Virus record (IMG/VR): IMGVR_UViG_3300022227_000028
Coordinates: 1-24,584 of that record
DNA from: a virus
DNA length: 24,584 nt
Reading direction: 5' to 3' (one strand)
The notes beneath the pieces were generated by a model. It did no database searches, was not told the DNA's origin, and saw nothing but the letters and a program-made list of their open reading frames with translations. Made by a program: the position numbers and the translations under genes. Positions within the stretch are counted from its first letter, which is position 1, and each line of letters begins with the position of its first letter. This document shows positions 1 to 7,002 of this stretch, piece by piece.

Positions 1-78
1 GTAGATTGGAGAGATTATTTTAAAGACAATTTGAAAAAAAGATTGGATGAAGAACTTAAAAAAGGAGGTGGGAAATAA
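1..78 (+). CDS. C-terminal end of an upstream + strand gene (partial)
   Basis: The first frame is open from base 1 and ends at the TAA at 76-78, giving a 25-residue lysine-rich tail (begins VDWRDYFKDN, ends KKGGGK). The stop overlaps the ATG of the next gene (TAATG), so the two are translationally linked. Only the tail is visible, so no function can be given. Its position suggests another structural or tail gene. Confidence 0.7.
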   Translation, partial: VDWRDYFKDNLKKRLDEELKKGGGK

Positions 79-836
79 TGTCACAGCATGACATGAATTT
101 GGCTAATGCGGATGGAGCAACTTTTCGGGCTGATGCGAACAGTGCTCTACAAGCGATAGCTGAATGTAATTCGGGAGGGACAGCACCGTCAACGACTTTC
201 GCATATCAATGGTGGGCTGACACAGGAAACAATTTATTAAAACAGAGAAACGCTGCCAACTCAGGATGGATTACCATTCTAACACTAAGCACTGGGGCGG
301 TGTCAAATACTGTAATTGGTAAACATACTCTATGGATACCCGCTGCTGCAATGAGACCAACGGACTCCAATGGATGTGATTCAATAACCGATGTAGAAAC
401 AACATCTGGCAGACCAGACTTACAGGTTCTTGACTTTGACACGAGTGCTGACGAACACGCACAATTCGGAGTGTGTTTTCCAAAATCTTGGAATATAAGC
501 ACGGTAACTTTTCAGGTATGGTGGTGTTCTACTGCCACAGATACAGATGGAGTGGCTTGGTTCTTACAGGGTGTGGGAGTAGCCGACAACCAGACTGCTG
601 ATATCGCATACGGAACGGCTGTCGTGGTCACAGACGATGCTCAATCAGCAGCAGAGGAAGTTTATGTAACAGCAGAGAGCAGTGCGGTCACTATCGCACA
701 AACACCAGCCGATGACGATATGACTTTTTTCAGGGTTGGGAGAGATGTCTCTGATGCTAATGATGACATGGCAGAGGATGCAAGGCTTTTAGGAATCAAA
801 TTGTTTTACACGATTGATGCAGGGGAGGACACATAA
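78..836 (+). CDS. Phage tail-fibre/baseplate-type structural protein
   Basis: 252 residues. The N-terminal region (about 1-70) has the pattern of a virion N-terminal module seen in many environmental phages: an ANADGATFRADAN stretch followed by YQWWADTGNNLLKQRNAANSGW. The C-terminal two thirds (about 90-250) is Thr/Asp/Ala-rich, predicted mostly beta, with conserved-looking segments at LQVLDFDTSADEHAQFGV and DARLLGIKLFYTIDAGED. No signal peptide or membrane segment is visible. The start follows AGGAGGTGGGAAATA and overlaps the previous stop. I recognise the family by sequence pattern only; its exact virion location is inferred from context with the next three genes. Function: probable virion surface or tail component. 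Confidence 0.6.
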   Translation: MSQHDMNLANADGATFRADANSALQAIAECNSGGTAPSTTFAYQWWADTGNNLLKQRNAANSGWITILTLSTGAVSNTVIGKHTLWIPAAAMRPTDSNGCDSITDVETTSGRPDLQVLDFDTSADEHAQFGVCFPKSWNISTVTFQVWWCSTATDTDGVAWFLQGVGVADNQTADIAYGTAVVVTDDAQSAAEEVYVTAESSAVTIAQTPADDDMTFFRVGRDVSDANDDMAEDARLLGIKLFYTIDAGEDT

Positions 837-837
837 G

Positions 838-1278
838 ATGAAAAAGAATTATGCAAAAATTGACAGGGCAACAGGAAAGGTTTTAAAGCAGAAAAGTTCG
901 GAAGGAATGGAGAGAGCTTTTAATAAAGAAGTGGTATGGTTGGAAATGGAACTAACTGGCAAACCAGACTATGATAAGGATAACGAGAAGGCGGTTCAAT
1001 ACCAGAGGGTTTCTGCCGACATTTCAGATTTAAGTATTGATGTTCCACCTGATACTAAATTCCTTCAGGGTTATGATGTAGCCAGCTTAACTACCGATGA
1101 AAAGGAACAGATTAAACTAGGAAAGATTGTAGACTCTGATGATGACCTTGCCAGATTTACAGAGGATATTCTGGTTGCGATAGCACAGGGAGATACTCTT
1201 GAAAAAGATAGTTTTTCAGATGAGGTCTGGGAAAAGGTAAATGCAAGGAGAGTGTTGAGGGGGGAGGTAGCTGTCTAA
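838..1278 (+). CDS. Small tail-associated protein, unknown function
   Basis: 146 residues, acidic, no membrane segment. The start at 838 is preferred to an ATG pair at 814 because GGGGAGG lies just upstream at 822-828, the preceding gene stops at 836, and the protein then begins MKKNYAKIDRATGKV. The N-terminal layout (YAKIDRATGKV, then FNKEVVWLEMELTGKPDYD) resembles small proteins found beside phage tail-fibre genes, some of which act in fibre assembly. That role is an inference. The middle part (DLSIDVPPDTKFLQGYDV) is Asp-rich. It overlaps the next ATG by one base (TAATG), so the four genes form one operon. Confidence 0.5.
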   Translation: MKKNYAKIDRATGKVLKQKSSEGMERAFNKEVVWLEMELTGKPDYDKDNEKAVQYQRVSADISDLSIDVPPDTKFLQGYDVASLTTDEKEQIKLGKIVDSDDDLARFTEDILVAIAQGDTLEKDSFSDEVWEKVNARRVLRGEVAV

Positions 1279-2243
1279 TGCTAAAGGTTAATCAACTAAT
1301 AGGATTTGGAGGTAGTGCTACTGGGATTGTTGCTGCTGGACACGCTTATACTGCAGGCGGTCAACCAGCAAGGTCAGCATTAACAGATAAACTAACATAC
1401 TCTGATGAAACAAATGCCGCAGCGACGACTGCAAATTTAACTGTAGGGAGAATACAAGGTTGCTGTTTTAGTGATGCTTCTACTGCAGGATATTTTGCAG
1501 GAGGAAATACAGCTGGTGCAGGAGGTCAAACTACATTAGTAGATAAAGTAGTTTTTTCTACAGATACAACAGCAGCAGAAACAAGTGCTGCGCTGTCTGT
1601 TGGCAAAGCATCAGGGTCAGGGCACAGTTCTCCCACAGATGGGTATTTCTTAGGAGGGAATACTACACCAACTACGATGGTTGACCTAGCAGATAAAATG
1701 GTGTTTTCTACTGAGATTACATCAGCAGTAGCCACAGCAAATCTTAGTATCAATGTACAGAATCAGGGAGGACTTGGCTCTACTACCGATGGGTATTCTA
1801 TGGGAGGTCTTACAACAGGAACAGTAGACCAGCTTGTAGTAGATAAGTTAGTTTATTCTACTGATACAACAGCAGCAGAAACAAGTGCTCAATTAACACA
1901 ATCAAGGAGAGAGCCACAGGGTCCAAATGGAATAACAGAAGGTTGGGTGGCAGGAGGCTATAAAACTGCTGTGGCACACGTAGACACTTGTGATGAGCTA
2001 ACATATAGTACAGATACAACGATAGCTCAAACAAGTGCCAACTTAACTACTGCAAAAGCAGGAATCTCATGGAATAGTAATGGAGTGTCTAAGGGTTATT
2101 GGTCAGGGGGAAGTAGTGGAGCTTTTACAGACACGGCAGAGGCAGTTACTTTCTCCACAGCCACAACAGCATTAGTTGCAACAGCAGACTTAACGTTTAG
2201 TCTTGGTAATATGTTTGGCGGATGTAGTTCTGTCTACCATTAA
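1278..2243 (+). CDS. Six-repeat beta-propeller-like (kelch-type) virion protein
   Basis: 321 residues built almost entirely from six repeats of about 50 residues. Each has a GY-x-x-GG motif (G-G pairs near residues 27, 75, 126, 176, 226 and 277), then an Asp-Lys-Leu/Met-Val/Thr-Tyr/Phe-Ser-Thr strand, then a Thr/Ala-rich strand. The spacing of 48-51 residues and the double-Gly motif fit a kelch-like six-bladed propeller. Such proteins often bind carbohydrate or cell surfaces. Repeats 2 and 4 share a nearly identical DNA stretch (1557-1590 and 1857-1890) exactly 300 bases apart, pointing to recent internal duplication or gene conversion. Location between tail-type genes and a glycosyltransferase suggests a virion adhesin. 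The fold is inferred from the repeats. Confidence 0.6.
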   Translation: MLKVNQLIGFGGSATGIVAAGHAYTAGGQPARSALTDKLTYSDETNAAATTANLTVGRIQGCCFSDASTAGYFAGGNTAGAGGQTTLVDKVVFSTDTTAAETSAALSVGKASGSGHSSPTDGYFLGGNTTPTTMVDLADKMVFSTEITSAVATANLSINVQNQGGLGSTTDGYSMGGLTTGTVDQLVVDKLVYSTDTTAAETSAQLTQSRREPQGPNGITEGWVAGGYKTAVAHVDTCDELTYSTDTTIAQTSANLTTAKAGISWNSNGVSKGYWSGGSSGAFTDTAEAVTFSTATTALVATADLTFSLGNMFGGCSSVYH

Positions 2244-2253
2244 GGAGGTAAGT

Positions 2254-3390
2254 ATGGATTTAAAATTAATAAATAAGGCAGGGAGAAACGAGGAGCTAAT
2301 CAAAGCATTTGAAGAAGTACAACAACCTCGTACAGAATACCAACTTCGTAACTTTGTAGTTGGAGCACACATCGGAAAAGAACAACAGTATGCTCAGTGT
2401 GTAACTGAGTTACAGAGGAAGTATACCAATTTAAAAAGAGCCCAAGTCCAATTTGATAAAAATGAATATGAGTTGGAAGCTTTAAGGAACAGCGATAATC
2501 CTCTAGCCAAGTTTGATATTAAGATAAGAGAATTGGACATGGAGGAAACTAGGTTAGCTGTTATAGGAGCCATGAGGGAGTTTGAAGTTCTTTATAGGAT
2601 ATGGCAAGAGTTCGGTAGAACTTACACTCGCAAAGAAATAGATGGAGCACAAGAGAAGTATTGGCACGATAGGATAACAGAACAAGCTAATAATGATATT
2701 AGAGCTGCAGGAAGGATAGGGGTAGGAAATCTTAAATCATTAAGGCAGATAGGCAAGAGTGCTATACCTGAATTAGACCATGTTCGAGATATAGAGAAAA
2801 GATATATAGAAGGTAGTAATGTCAAATTGTTGATAGCTGTTGCGACAGAGAAGAAAGCAGTTGATGGTTTGCCATGTCTCAAAGATTTAGTTATACCATC
2901 TGGCGTACAAGTTAAATACTATAACTGTTTCGGGAGAAGTGTTGCAGATGCTTACAATGATATAGCCAAGGAGTTTATTAAGGATGATGCAGATTTCTTA
3001 CTCACTGTTGAAGACGATACCTTCCCTCCACCAGAAGCTCTAGTTAAATTACTGAACCACATGGAAGACAAAGCTGTTGTGGGCGGTTGGTATCTAAAGA
3101 GACAGAAGGTCAAGGAGGGCGCACCAATAATCATAAAGCCTAATGGGAAGAGGGGAGCACTGGAAGTTGATGGAGAGGTGCATGAAGTGTATACAATACC
3201 TATGGGGTGTACTCTTTATAAAGCAGAGGTGTTTTTCAAGACTGAGTTTCCTTGGTTTGAAACCACAGCAAATTTAACTCAGGACAGTTTCTTTTCTCAG
3301 AAGTTAAGGGATGCAGGGTTTAAATTGTATTGCGATACAAGTATCAGGTGTAAGCATATTGATAGAGTAACAAGTAAGGTTTATGAATGA
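2254..3390 (+). CDS. GT-A type glycosyltransferase with helical N-terminal domain
   Basis: 378 residues. The start at 2254 follows TAAGGAGGTAAGT; an upstream in-frame ATG at 2203 lies inside the previous gene and has no ribosome site. Residues 1-185 are charged, mostly helical and partly coiled coil. Residues 189-378 look like a GT2/GT-A domain: the strand VKLLIAVAT (190-198), the metal-binding-type VEDDT (252-256), GGWYLKR (277-283), TQDSFFSQKLRDAGFKLYCD (342-361) and His368. The enzyme probably transfers a sugar onto a virion protein or glycan. The substrate cannot be told. It is the last gene of the + strand block and ends 10 bases inside the end of a - strand gene. Confidence 0.65.
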   Translation: MDLKLINKAGRNEELIKAFEEVQQPRTEYQLRNFVVGAHIGKEQQYAQCVTELQRKYTNLKRAQVQFDKNEYELEALRNSDNPLAKFDIKIRELDMEETRLAVIGAMREFEVLYRIWQEFGRTYTRKEIDGAQEKYWHDRITEQANNDIRAAGRIGVGNLKSLRQIGKSAIPELDHVRDIEKRYIEGSNVKLLIAVATEKKAVDGLPCLKDLVIPSGVQVKYYNCFGRSVADAYNDIAKEFIKDDADFLLTVEDDTFPPPEALVKLLNHMEDKAVVGGWYLKRQKVKEGAPIIIKPNGKRGALEVDGEVHEVYTIPMGCTLYKAEVFFKTEFPWFETTANLTQDSFFSQKLRDAGFKLYCDTSIRCKHIDRVTSKVYE

Positions 3391-3986
3391 ATTACTGACA
3401 CACCTTTTTTCAACCTGACTTCAAAGGTCTTGTCAGCACAGAGGGCTAACTCATCTAGGTGGGTTACGATTATGAATTGCAGACTTAGCCTATCACGAAG
3501 TTCCTGTAATAAGTCACAGGCTCTTGGGAGTAGGTCTTTGGAGAGAAACTTGAATGGCTCGTCAAGTATTAAAGTATTTCTGCTTTTCGGGTTTTGTAAA
3601 GTCCAAAGAGCAATACGCAAGGCGAAGGAGGCTACATCAACTACACCTCCTCCGCTTGCAGACAGAGGGCTAATCCTTTCACCATCCCTTTTGAATACCA
3701 ATTCACATTCTGTCTTATTTCGTCTGACAACGAATTCTACCGTGAACTGATAAGGGTCTTCAAAGATGGTATCAAGGGCGAGGGAGACTATATCAGAGAT
3801 ATGGTATTCTAACTGTTGCTGAGTTTCTTGAGCCACTTTCTGAATAATGGCTTGGGCTTTTTCAGAAAATACAATCTCTTTCTCTACGGTGTTTATCGTT
3901 GATTGGAGTTCATCAATTCTATTCTCCACCTCTTCCCTCTGTCCCTTACTTCTTTCTATTTGTGTTCTGATTTCCTTTAGATTCAT
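3381..3986 (-). CDS. Rad50/SbcC-like ATPase, C-terminal half
   Basis: 201 residues carrying only the second half of an SMC/Rad50 ATPase. It has a coiled coil (about 1-60), an ABC signature variant LSASGGGVVD (108-117), Walker B NTLILDEPF (137-145, Asp142 Glu143) and the switch His176 in VTHLDEL. It has no Walker A and no CxxC hook. The missing half is the gene at 6999-7922, and the two presumably assemble into one ATPase head that works with the Mre11-like nuclease. It is separated from that group by two unknown genes and has its own promoter (4012-4040). Base composition looks less AT-rich than the other - strand genes. Its 3' end overlaps the convergent glycosyltransferase gene by 10 bases. 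Confidence 0.8.
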   Translation of the reverse strand: MNLKEIRTQIERSKGQREEVENRIDELQSTINTVEKEIVFSEKAQAIIQKVAQETQQQLEYHISDIVSLALDTIFEDPYQFTVEFVVRRNKTECELVFKRDGERISPLSASGGGVVDVASFALRIALWTLQNPKSRNTLILDEPFKFLSKDLLPRACDLLQELRDRLSLQFIIVTHLDELALCADKTFEVRLKKGVSVIHS

Positions 3987-4011
3987 TACTATAGCTTTCT
4001 TAATATAAATT

Positions 4012-4040
4012 ATTATAGCACAAAATAAGCTGAGAGATGA
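4012..4040 (-). promoter_or_regulatory. Extended -10 promoter for the Rad50 C-half gene
   Basis: On the - strand TGCTATAAT (4012-4020) is a perfect -10 hexamer with the extended TG. The -35 position at 17 bases (4035-4040, TCATCT) is poor. It lies 26 bases upstream of the ATG at 3986. The large dyad at 4041-4090 starts directly upstream of the -35 position. Seen from sequence only. Confidence 0.5.
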
Positions 4041-4090
4041 CTGATATTTATCAGAAAAGAGATAAACTTTTCTGTGGCTATAAATATCAG
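4041..4090. promoter_or_regulatory. Large two-part inverted repeat next to a promoter
   Basis: The + strand reads CTGATATTTAT (4041-4051), AGAAAAG (4053-4059), a 7-base loop, CTTTTCT (4067-4073), GTGGCT, then ATAAATATCAG (4080-4090). The outer arms are 11 bp perfect and the inner arms 7 bp perfect, with a one-sided bulge of six bases. It abuts the promoter of the gene at 3381-3986 and follows the gene at 4187-4639. It could be an operator, an mRNA 3' end structure or a terminator; no U-tract follows on either strand. Bases 4091-4186 next to it hold no gene that I can see. Confidence 0.6.
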
Positions 4091-4186
4091 GTGGCTAAAC
4101 CCTCCCAAAAATAACTTCACCACTTTGCCTTCGTTACTATACCGTTATCATCCGGCGCCCTTACGAGGCGTTTTGAACTTATCTAA

Positions 4187-4639
4187 TTATCCCCCTATTC
4201 TATTTATTCTACGAAAGCCAACAGACTCTGCTACAAAAAGATTGCCAGAGGGAGCTTTAATTAAATCACCAATACACATTGAAGTGTGTTTTAAATTAAG
4301 GCTTCTGATGAGGTCTTTTGCTTCACCTTGTGGGCTCCATCTTTCTCCCTGCATTATAATCCATATTTCATTAGCTGCTTCTTCACTCTCTTTCCACTCA
4401 TTGAAAATAACTTTAGCTACTTTCGTATGAGTTTCAGTCAAGTCAGCTGGAGGAGTAGGTGGTTCTTCAAACCCAGTAACTCCAAAGTGGCTTTTCCATT
4501 CCTTCATGTACCAAACTTCCCAAGCACCTCCCTGAAATCCATCCTCATCTCCAAAGTCTACTGTCAAGAAAAACATAGAAGAATTCTTTTTTTCTCTTTT
4601 CCTAATATATGCTACTTTAGCTAGCTCTTTAACTTCCAT
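4187..4639 (-). CDS. Unknown protein, early region
   Basis: 150 residues, soluble, no recognised motif. The first 55 residues look beta-rich (VAYIRKREKKNSSMFFLTVDFGDEDGF and GAWEVWYMKEW). Then comes a Pro-rich linker (FEEPPTPPADLTE) and a helical part with several Trp. The C-terminal LIKAPSGNLFVAESVGFRRI could be a beta hairpin. The start follows the recurring GGAGAATCAAAATGG ribosome-site cassette. It lies in a two-gene unit with 4679-5086 behind promoter cassette 5104-5254. The Trp-rich N-terminal part may bind a ligand or partner, but I do not assign a function. Confidence 0.55.
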   Translation of the reverse strand: MEVKELAKVAYIRKREKKNSSMFFLTVDFGDEDGFQGGAWEVWYMKEWKSHFGVTGFEEPPTPPADLTETHTKVAKVIFNEWKESEEAANEIWIIMQGERWSPQGEAKDLIRSLNLKHTSMCIGDLIKAPSGNLFVAESVGFRRINRIGG

Positions 4640-4678
4640 TTTGATTCTCCTTCCTAAAAGATTAAAAGTAAAATAAAA

Positions 4679-5086
4679 TTATTCCCCCATTATGCTATCA
4701 AAAAGCCTCCAAGTATTACTAAGTTTTTCTTTTGACAATTCTTTAGTTTCTATATTCTCTGTGACCAGAGTTCGTTTACAAAGAATCTTGTCACCATTAT
4801 TACCTTGAAAAGTATATTTCTCTCGTATAGGGTTTCCCTCTCTATCTCTTACAAAATCTAGTATAGGCTCTACAGTAATCCAGCGCCTCATTTTGTCTTT
4901 AGTTACTGTTTGTCCCCCGTTCAAAGCTCTTTCTATTTTTTTCTCAATATTCTTTTGTTGTTTTTTTAATTCTTCTTCTGACATGAGATAGAGATGTATC
5001 GTATTTCCAATTCTAACCTGATATTTCTTGCTTTCTTTAAGTGCTTTTGCTAATTCCTTTTTAGCTAATGTTTTAGTGCTTTCCAT
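4679..5086 (-). CDS. Unknown protein, first gene behind promoter cassette R1
   Basis: 135 residues, strongly charged. A helical Lys-rich N-terminus (about 1-25) is followed by a short strand (YQVRIGNTIHLYLM), a Lys/Glu helix (about 37-53) and a C-terminal mixed part. No known motif. It starts at GGAGAAATCAAAATGG directly downstream of promoter cassette 5104-5254. Its last codons and the bases after its stop closely match the end of the gene at 20552-20821, which sits in front of another copy of the same cassette. That suggests the whole gene-boundary block was copied or exchanged by recombination. Confidence 0.55.
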   Translation of the reverse strand: MESTKTLAKKELAKALKESKKYQVRIGNTIHLYLMSEEELKKQQKNIEKKIERALNGGQTVTKDKMRRWITVEPILDFVRDREGNPIREKYTFQGNNGDKILCKRTLVTENIETKELSKEKLSNTWRLFDSIMGE

Positions 5087-5103
5087 TTTGATTTCTCCTT
5101 TTT

Positions 5104-5254
5104 AAAAAGTTAAAAAATAGTAGATGTTAATTATGTATGTATTATAATATAATATATCATTACGTAAACAAGAAAATGTCTCTTTTCTGAAAATAGTTTA
5201 TAAAGTGTTACGATATAAGTACTTAGGAATGAAAGTTTTTTATAAAATTTTAGT
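5104..5254 (-). repeat. Promoter cassette, copy R1
   Basis: About 150 bp nearly identical to 20841-20990. The first roughly 100 bases appear perfect, and the rest differ by a few substitutions and two single-base indels. A third, shorter relative is at 24204-24320. It includes the promoter at 5141-5168 and an upstream conserved block (TAACACTTTATAAACTATTT on the - strand). It stands in front of an early - strand gene in each case. Bases 5255-5326, between it and the gene at 5327, show nothing recognisable. Confidence 0.85.
5141..5168 (-). promoter_or_regulatory. Sigma70-like early promoter in cassette R1
   Basis: On the - strand TTTACG (5163-5168), a 16-base spacer and TATAAT (5141-5146). 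The same elements are in copy R2 at 20878-20905. Transcription would start near 5134 and read the genes at 5086 and 4639. TTTTCTTG directly upstream of the -35 is also kept in the diverged promoter at 21828. Confidence 0.6.
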
Positions 5255-5326
5255 AGTAAATATAAATAAGTGCAACTGAGAATATTTTAATTTTCAAATT
5301 GTTTTAAAGTGTTTAGCTTATTAAAC

Positions 5327-5554
5327 TTAAGGCTTGATGTCTTTTCTTTCTACTATTACAGGTAGTTGGTTATTATTCATCACTAGCTGTACTAATGCCT
5401 CTTCATCAATAGAATCTCTATCATCGGCAGGGTCGGAGAGTCTACCTGCATCTCTCTCTTGGTAATCTATCCCTTTTAACAGACCATCAGCATTCCATTT
5501 CTTTTTTAGTTTAATACAAGCTGGACATAATTCTCTAGTATAAATATATTTCAT
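5327..5554 (-). CDS. Glutaredoxin-like thiol-disulfide protein
   Basis: 75 residues, the usual size of a phage glutaredoxin or NrdH-redoxin. The N-terminal strand YIYTRELCPACIKL puts the redox pair at Cys10 and Cys13 (CPAC) after the first beta strand. The QLPVIV segment near residue 63 carries the cis-proline typical of the thioredoxin fold. Such proteins reduce ribonucleotide reductase or other enzymes, but no reductase gene is in this window. The ATG overlaps the stop of the coiled-coil gene upstream (ATGA), after AGGAGGATAAA, so it is co-translated with the Mre11/Rad50 group. A role in keeping the zinc hook or a Fe-S protein reduced is only a guess. Confidence 0.7.
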   Translation of the reverse strand: MKYIYTRELCPACIKLKKKWNADGLLKGIDYQERDAGRLSDPADDRDSIDEEALVQLVMNNNQLPVIVERKDIKP

Positions 5555-5778
5555 TTTATCCTCCTAGACAACTGTTCAATTTGCTTATTTAATATTTCAC
5601 TGTCTTTATCAACTTCTTCCTTCATCTTCTTCAGTTTTCTCTTTGCACTTTTCAACTCATCACATCCAAACTCCTCCAAAGTTTTTAGTGCTTCTTCTCT
5701 TTGCCCTTCTAATTTGTTTAGTTTCACTTTCCCTTCCTCAATCTTTTCTTTTAAATTGAGTAATGTTTCGTTATCCAT
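5551..5778 (-). CDS. Short coiled-coil protein of the Mre11/Rad50 cluster
   Basis: 75 residues, almost entirely heptad-like Leu/Lys/Glu coiled coil with one break (EEFGCDELKSAKRKL, about 36-50). It has no ATPase motif. Its position between the Mre11-like gene and the distant Rad50 C-half, and its resemblance to a coiled-coil arm, suggest it may be a detached arm segment of the split Rad50. The start has GGGAGAGTATGA upstream and overlaps the Mre11-like stop by 8 bases. The only clear feature is the coiled coil. Confidence 0.6.
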   Translation of the reverse strand: MDNETLLNLKEKIEEGKVKLNKLEGQREEALKTLEEFGCDELKSAKRKLKKMKEEVDKDSEILNKQIEQLSRRIK

Positions 5779-6715
5779 TCATACTCTCCCACACTTTTTC
5801 TACAATTCTTTTCCTTGTTCTATTTGCTCTGAAGAATTCTTCTATGTTATTCTCAAAAGATAGTCCTAGCTCTTCCGTCTCTTTCAAGCGATTAACAAAT
5901 GACTCTATCCTTTCATCCCTTCTTTCAGTTTCTTCTATGTGTTCTCTACTTATCACGTTTTCTTCTATTGGTAAATAAGCTCTTTCTACTCTATTGTCCT
6001 CTGAATACCAAATATAAACAGAGGGGCGATGGTCAATTTGATTAGCAGTCATGCGCATTATACTGCCAGCATTCACTAACCATCGTCCTTCATATTCTAT
6101 CGCAAAGCTTTGATGATTATCTCCCGTTACTATTAAATCATAGCAAGGATATTTTTTTAAATGCCATTTTGCTGAACTAGCTATCTGGTCATGCCATAAC
6201 TTATCTTTCTGAGACTTAAGCACCATCGTGTGGCAGACAGCAACTAACTTATCTCTTGTTTGTTCTTCATTAGTGATTTGTTTACTGTAAGGAAAACAAT
6301 GTATTCCAATATTATCTTGTTTCCCTATAGTAAGATATCCAGTCTGGACAGTAAAATTCTTTAGCGATTTATCTAACACTCCCAGTCCCCCTTCTTTCCA
6401 TTCATTTAATTTGTGATGTAGTAGGTCATGTTGTCCTGCAATCGCTATAATTGGGACATCCACCTGCAGTGTTTCTATGGTTTGGTTTAATAATCTATCT
6501 CCCCAGATAGGCTTATGTCCTATATCTCCTGCAATGATAATAGGACAATCATATTTAAGTGCTAAGCTTATAATAGTTTCTATCTTTCTTTTTTGTGCTT
6601 CTAGGTAGTTATCTGTTCTACAGATTGGTCTATCTCCTCTAATATGCCAGTCTGATGTCAGTATTGCAGCTGGCGCTTTAGCTTTAATCTTTATATGGTT
6701 ACCTATGAACATCAT
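5771..6715 (-). CDS. Mre11/SbcD-like metallophosphoesterase nuclease
   Basis: 314 residues with the calcineurin-type phosphoesterase motifs of the Mre11/SbcD/T4 gp47 family: SDWH (Asp22, His24), AGDIGH (Asp64), GQHD (94-97, in place of GNHD), CHTM (His162) and GDNH (198-201, in place of GHxH). The C-terminal 60 residues are charged and helical, as expected for the Rad50-binding part. It should resect or cut DNA ends with the split Rad50. The start ATGATG lies after GGAG with a long 10-base spacer. This start region (6695-6741) is repeated in antisense orientation at 19000-19078 and 22196-22273, so translation may be controlled by antisense RNA. Confidence 0.85.
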   Translation of the reverse strand: MMFIGNHIKIKAKAPAAILTSDWHIRGDRPICRTDNYLEAQKRKIETIISLALKYDCPIIIAGDIGHKPIWGDRLLNQTIETLQVDVPIIAIAGQHDLLHHKLNEWKEGGLGVLDKSLKNFTVQTGYLTIGKQDNIGIHCFPYSKQITNEEQTRDKLVAVCHTMVLKSQKDKLWHDQIASSAKWHLKKYPCYDLIVTGDNHQSFAIEYEGRWLVNAGSIMRMTANQIDHRPSVYIWYSEDNRVERAYLPIEENVISREHIEETERRDERIESFVNRLKETEELGLSFENNIEEFFRANRTRKRIVEKVWESMNG

Positions 6716-6741
6716 TAAAAAGTGTCTCCAGCGTCATCTGG
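6695..6741 (-). repeat. Start region of the Mre11-like gene, repeated elsewhere (copy A)
   Basis: 47 bases spanning leader, Shine-Dalgarno GGAG, start codons and the codons for MMFIGNH. The same sequence, with one extra T in a T-run, is on the opposite strand at 22194-22241; its last 35 or so bases are also at 19011-19045. Transcripts of the other two loci would be antisense to this site. Confidence 0.8.
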
Positions 6742-6756
6742 TGAATTCAAAAAATG

Positions 6757-7002
6757 TTAATAATAGGCAATTCTTACAATATCATCATCTTCTTCTATAT
6801 ATCTGATGTTCTCTCTATTTATATCAAGAAAGAGTTCTATTGTTTTAATATTTCTGTCAGTAGCGCTTTCATAGCTTTGAATATCAGCTTTTATTGTAAG
6901 AAAGCCTAGCTTAGATATTTCTTTAGTTTTCAATTTCTTTCTCAAAATCTTTTTTGCATATATGTTTTTTATATTAATCTCTTTATTTGTAAACCACTTC
7001 AT
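6757..7002 (-). CDS. Unknown small basic protein between Rad50-N and Mre11-like genes
   Basis: 81 residues starting MKWFTNKEINIKN, rich in Lys and Ile, with an acidic end (RYIEEDDDIVRIAYY). The start at 7002 is chosen because it overlaps the Rad50-N stop (ATGA) and follows GGGAGGGGAG; a longer frame from 7026 would run inside the upstream gene. No motif is recognised. Tight coupling to the Rad50-N gene suggests a role with the complex, but nothing in the sequence proves it. Confidence 0.6.
   Translation of the reverse strand: MKWFTNKEINIKNIYAKKILRKKLKTKEISKLGFLTIKADIQSYESATDRNIKTIELFLDINRENIRYIEEDDDIVRIAYY

Noticed and set aside
814-837. Earlier start for the small tail-associated gene
   Set aside because: The 814 start lies before the ribosome site GGGGAGG, which fits the ATG at 838.
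4155-4174. Rho-independent terminator CGCC-loop-GGCG-TTTT on the + strand
   Set aside because: The stem has only four pairs and there is no + strand gene just upstream.
4074-4430. + strand open frame of 118 codons
   Set aside because: It is a shadow of the - strand gene at 4187-4639 and has no ribosome site; it begins inside the hairpin at 4041-4090.
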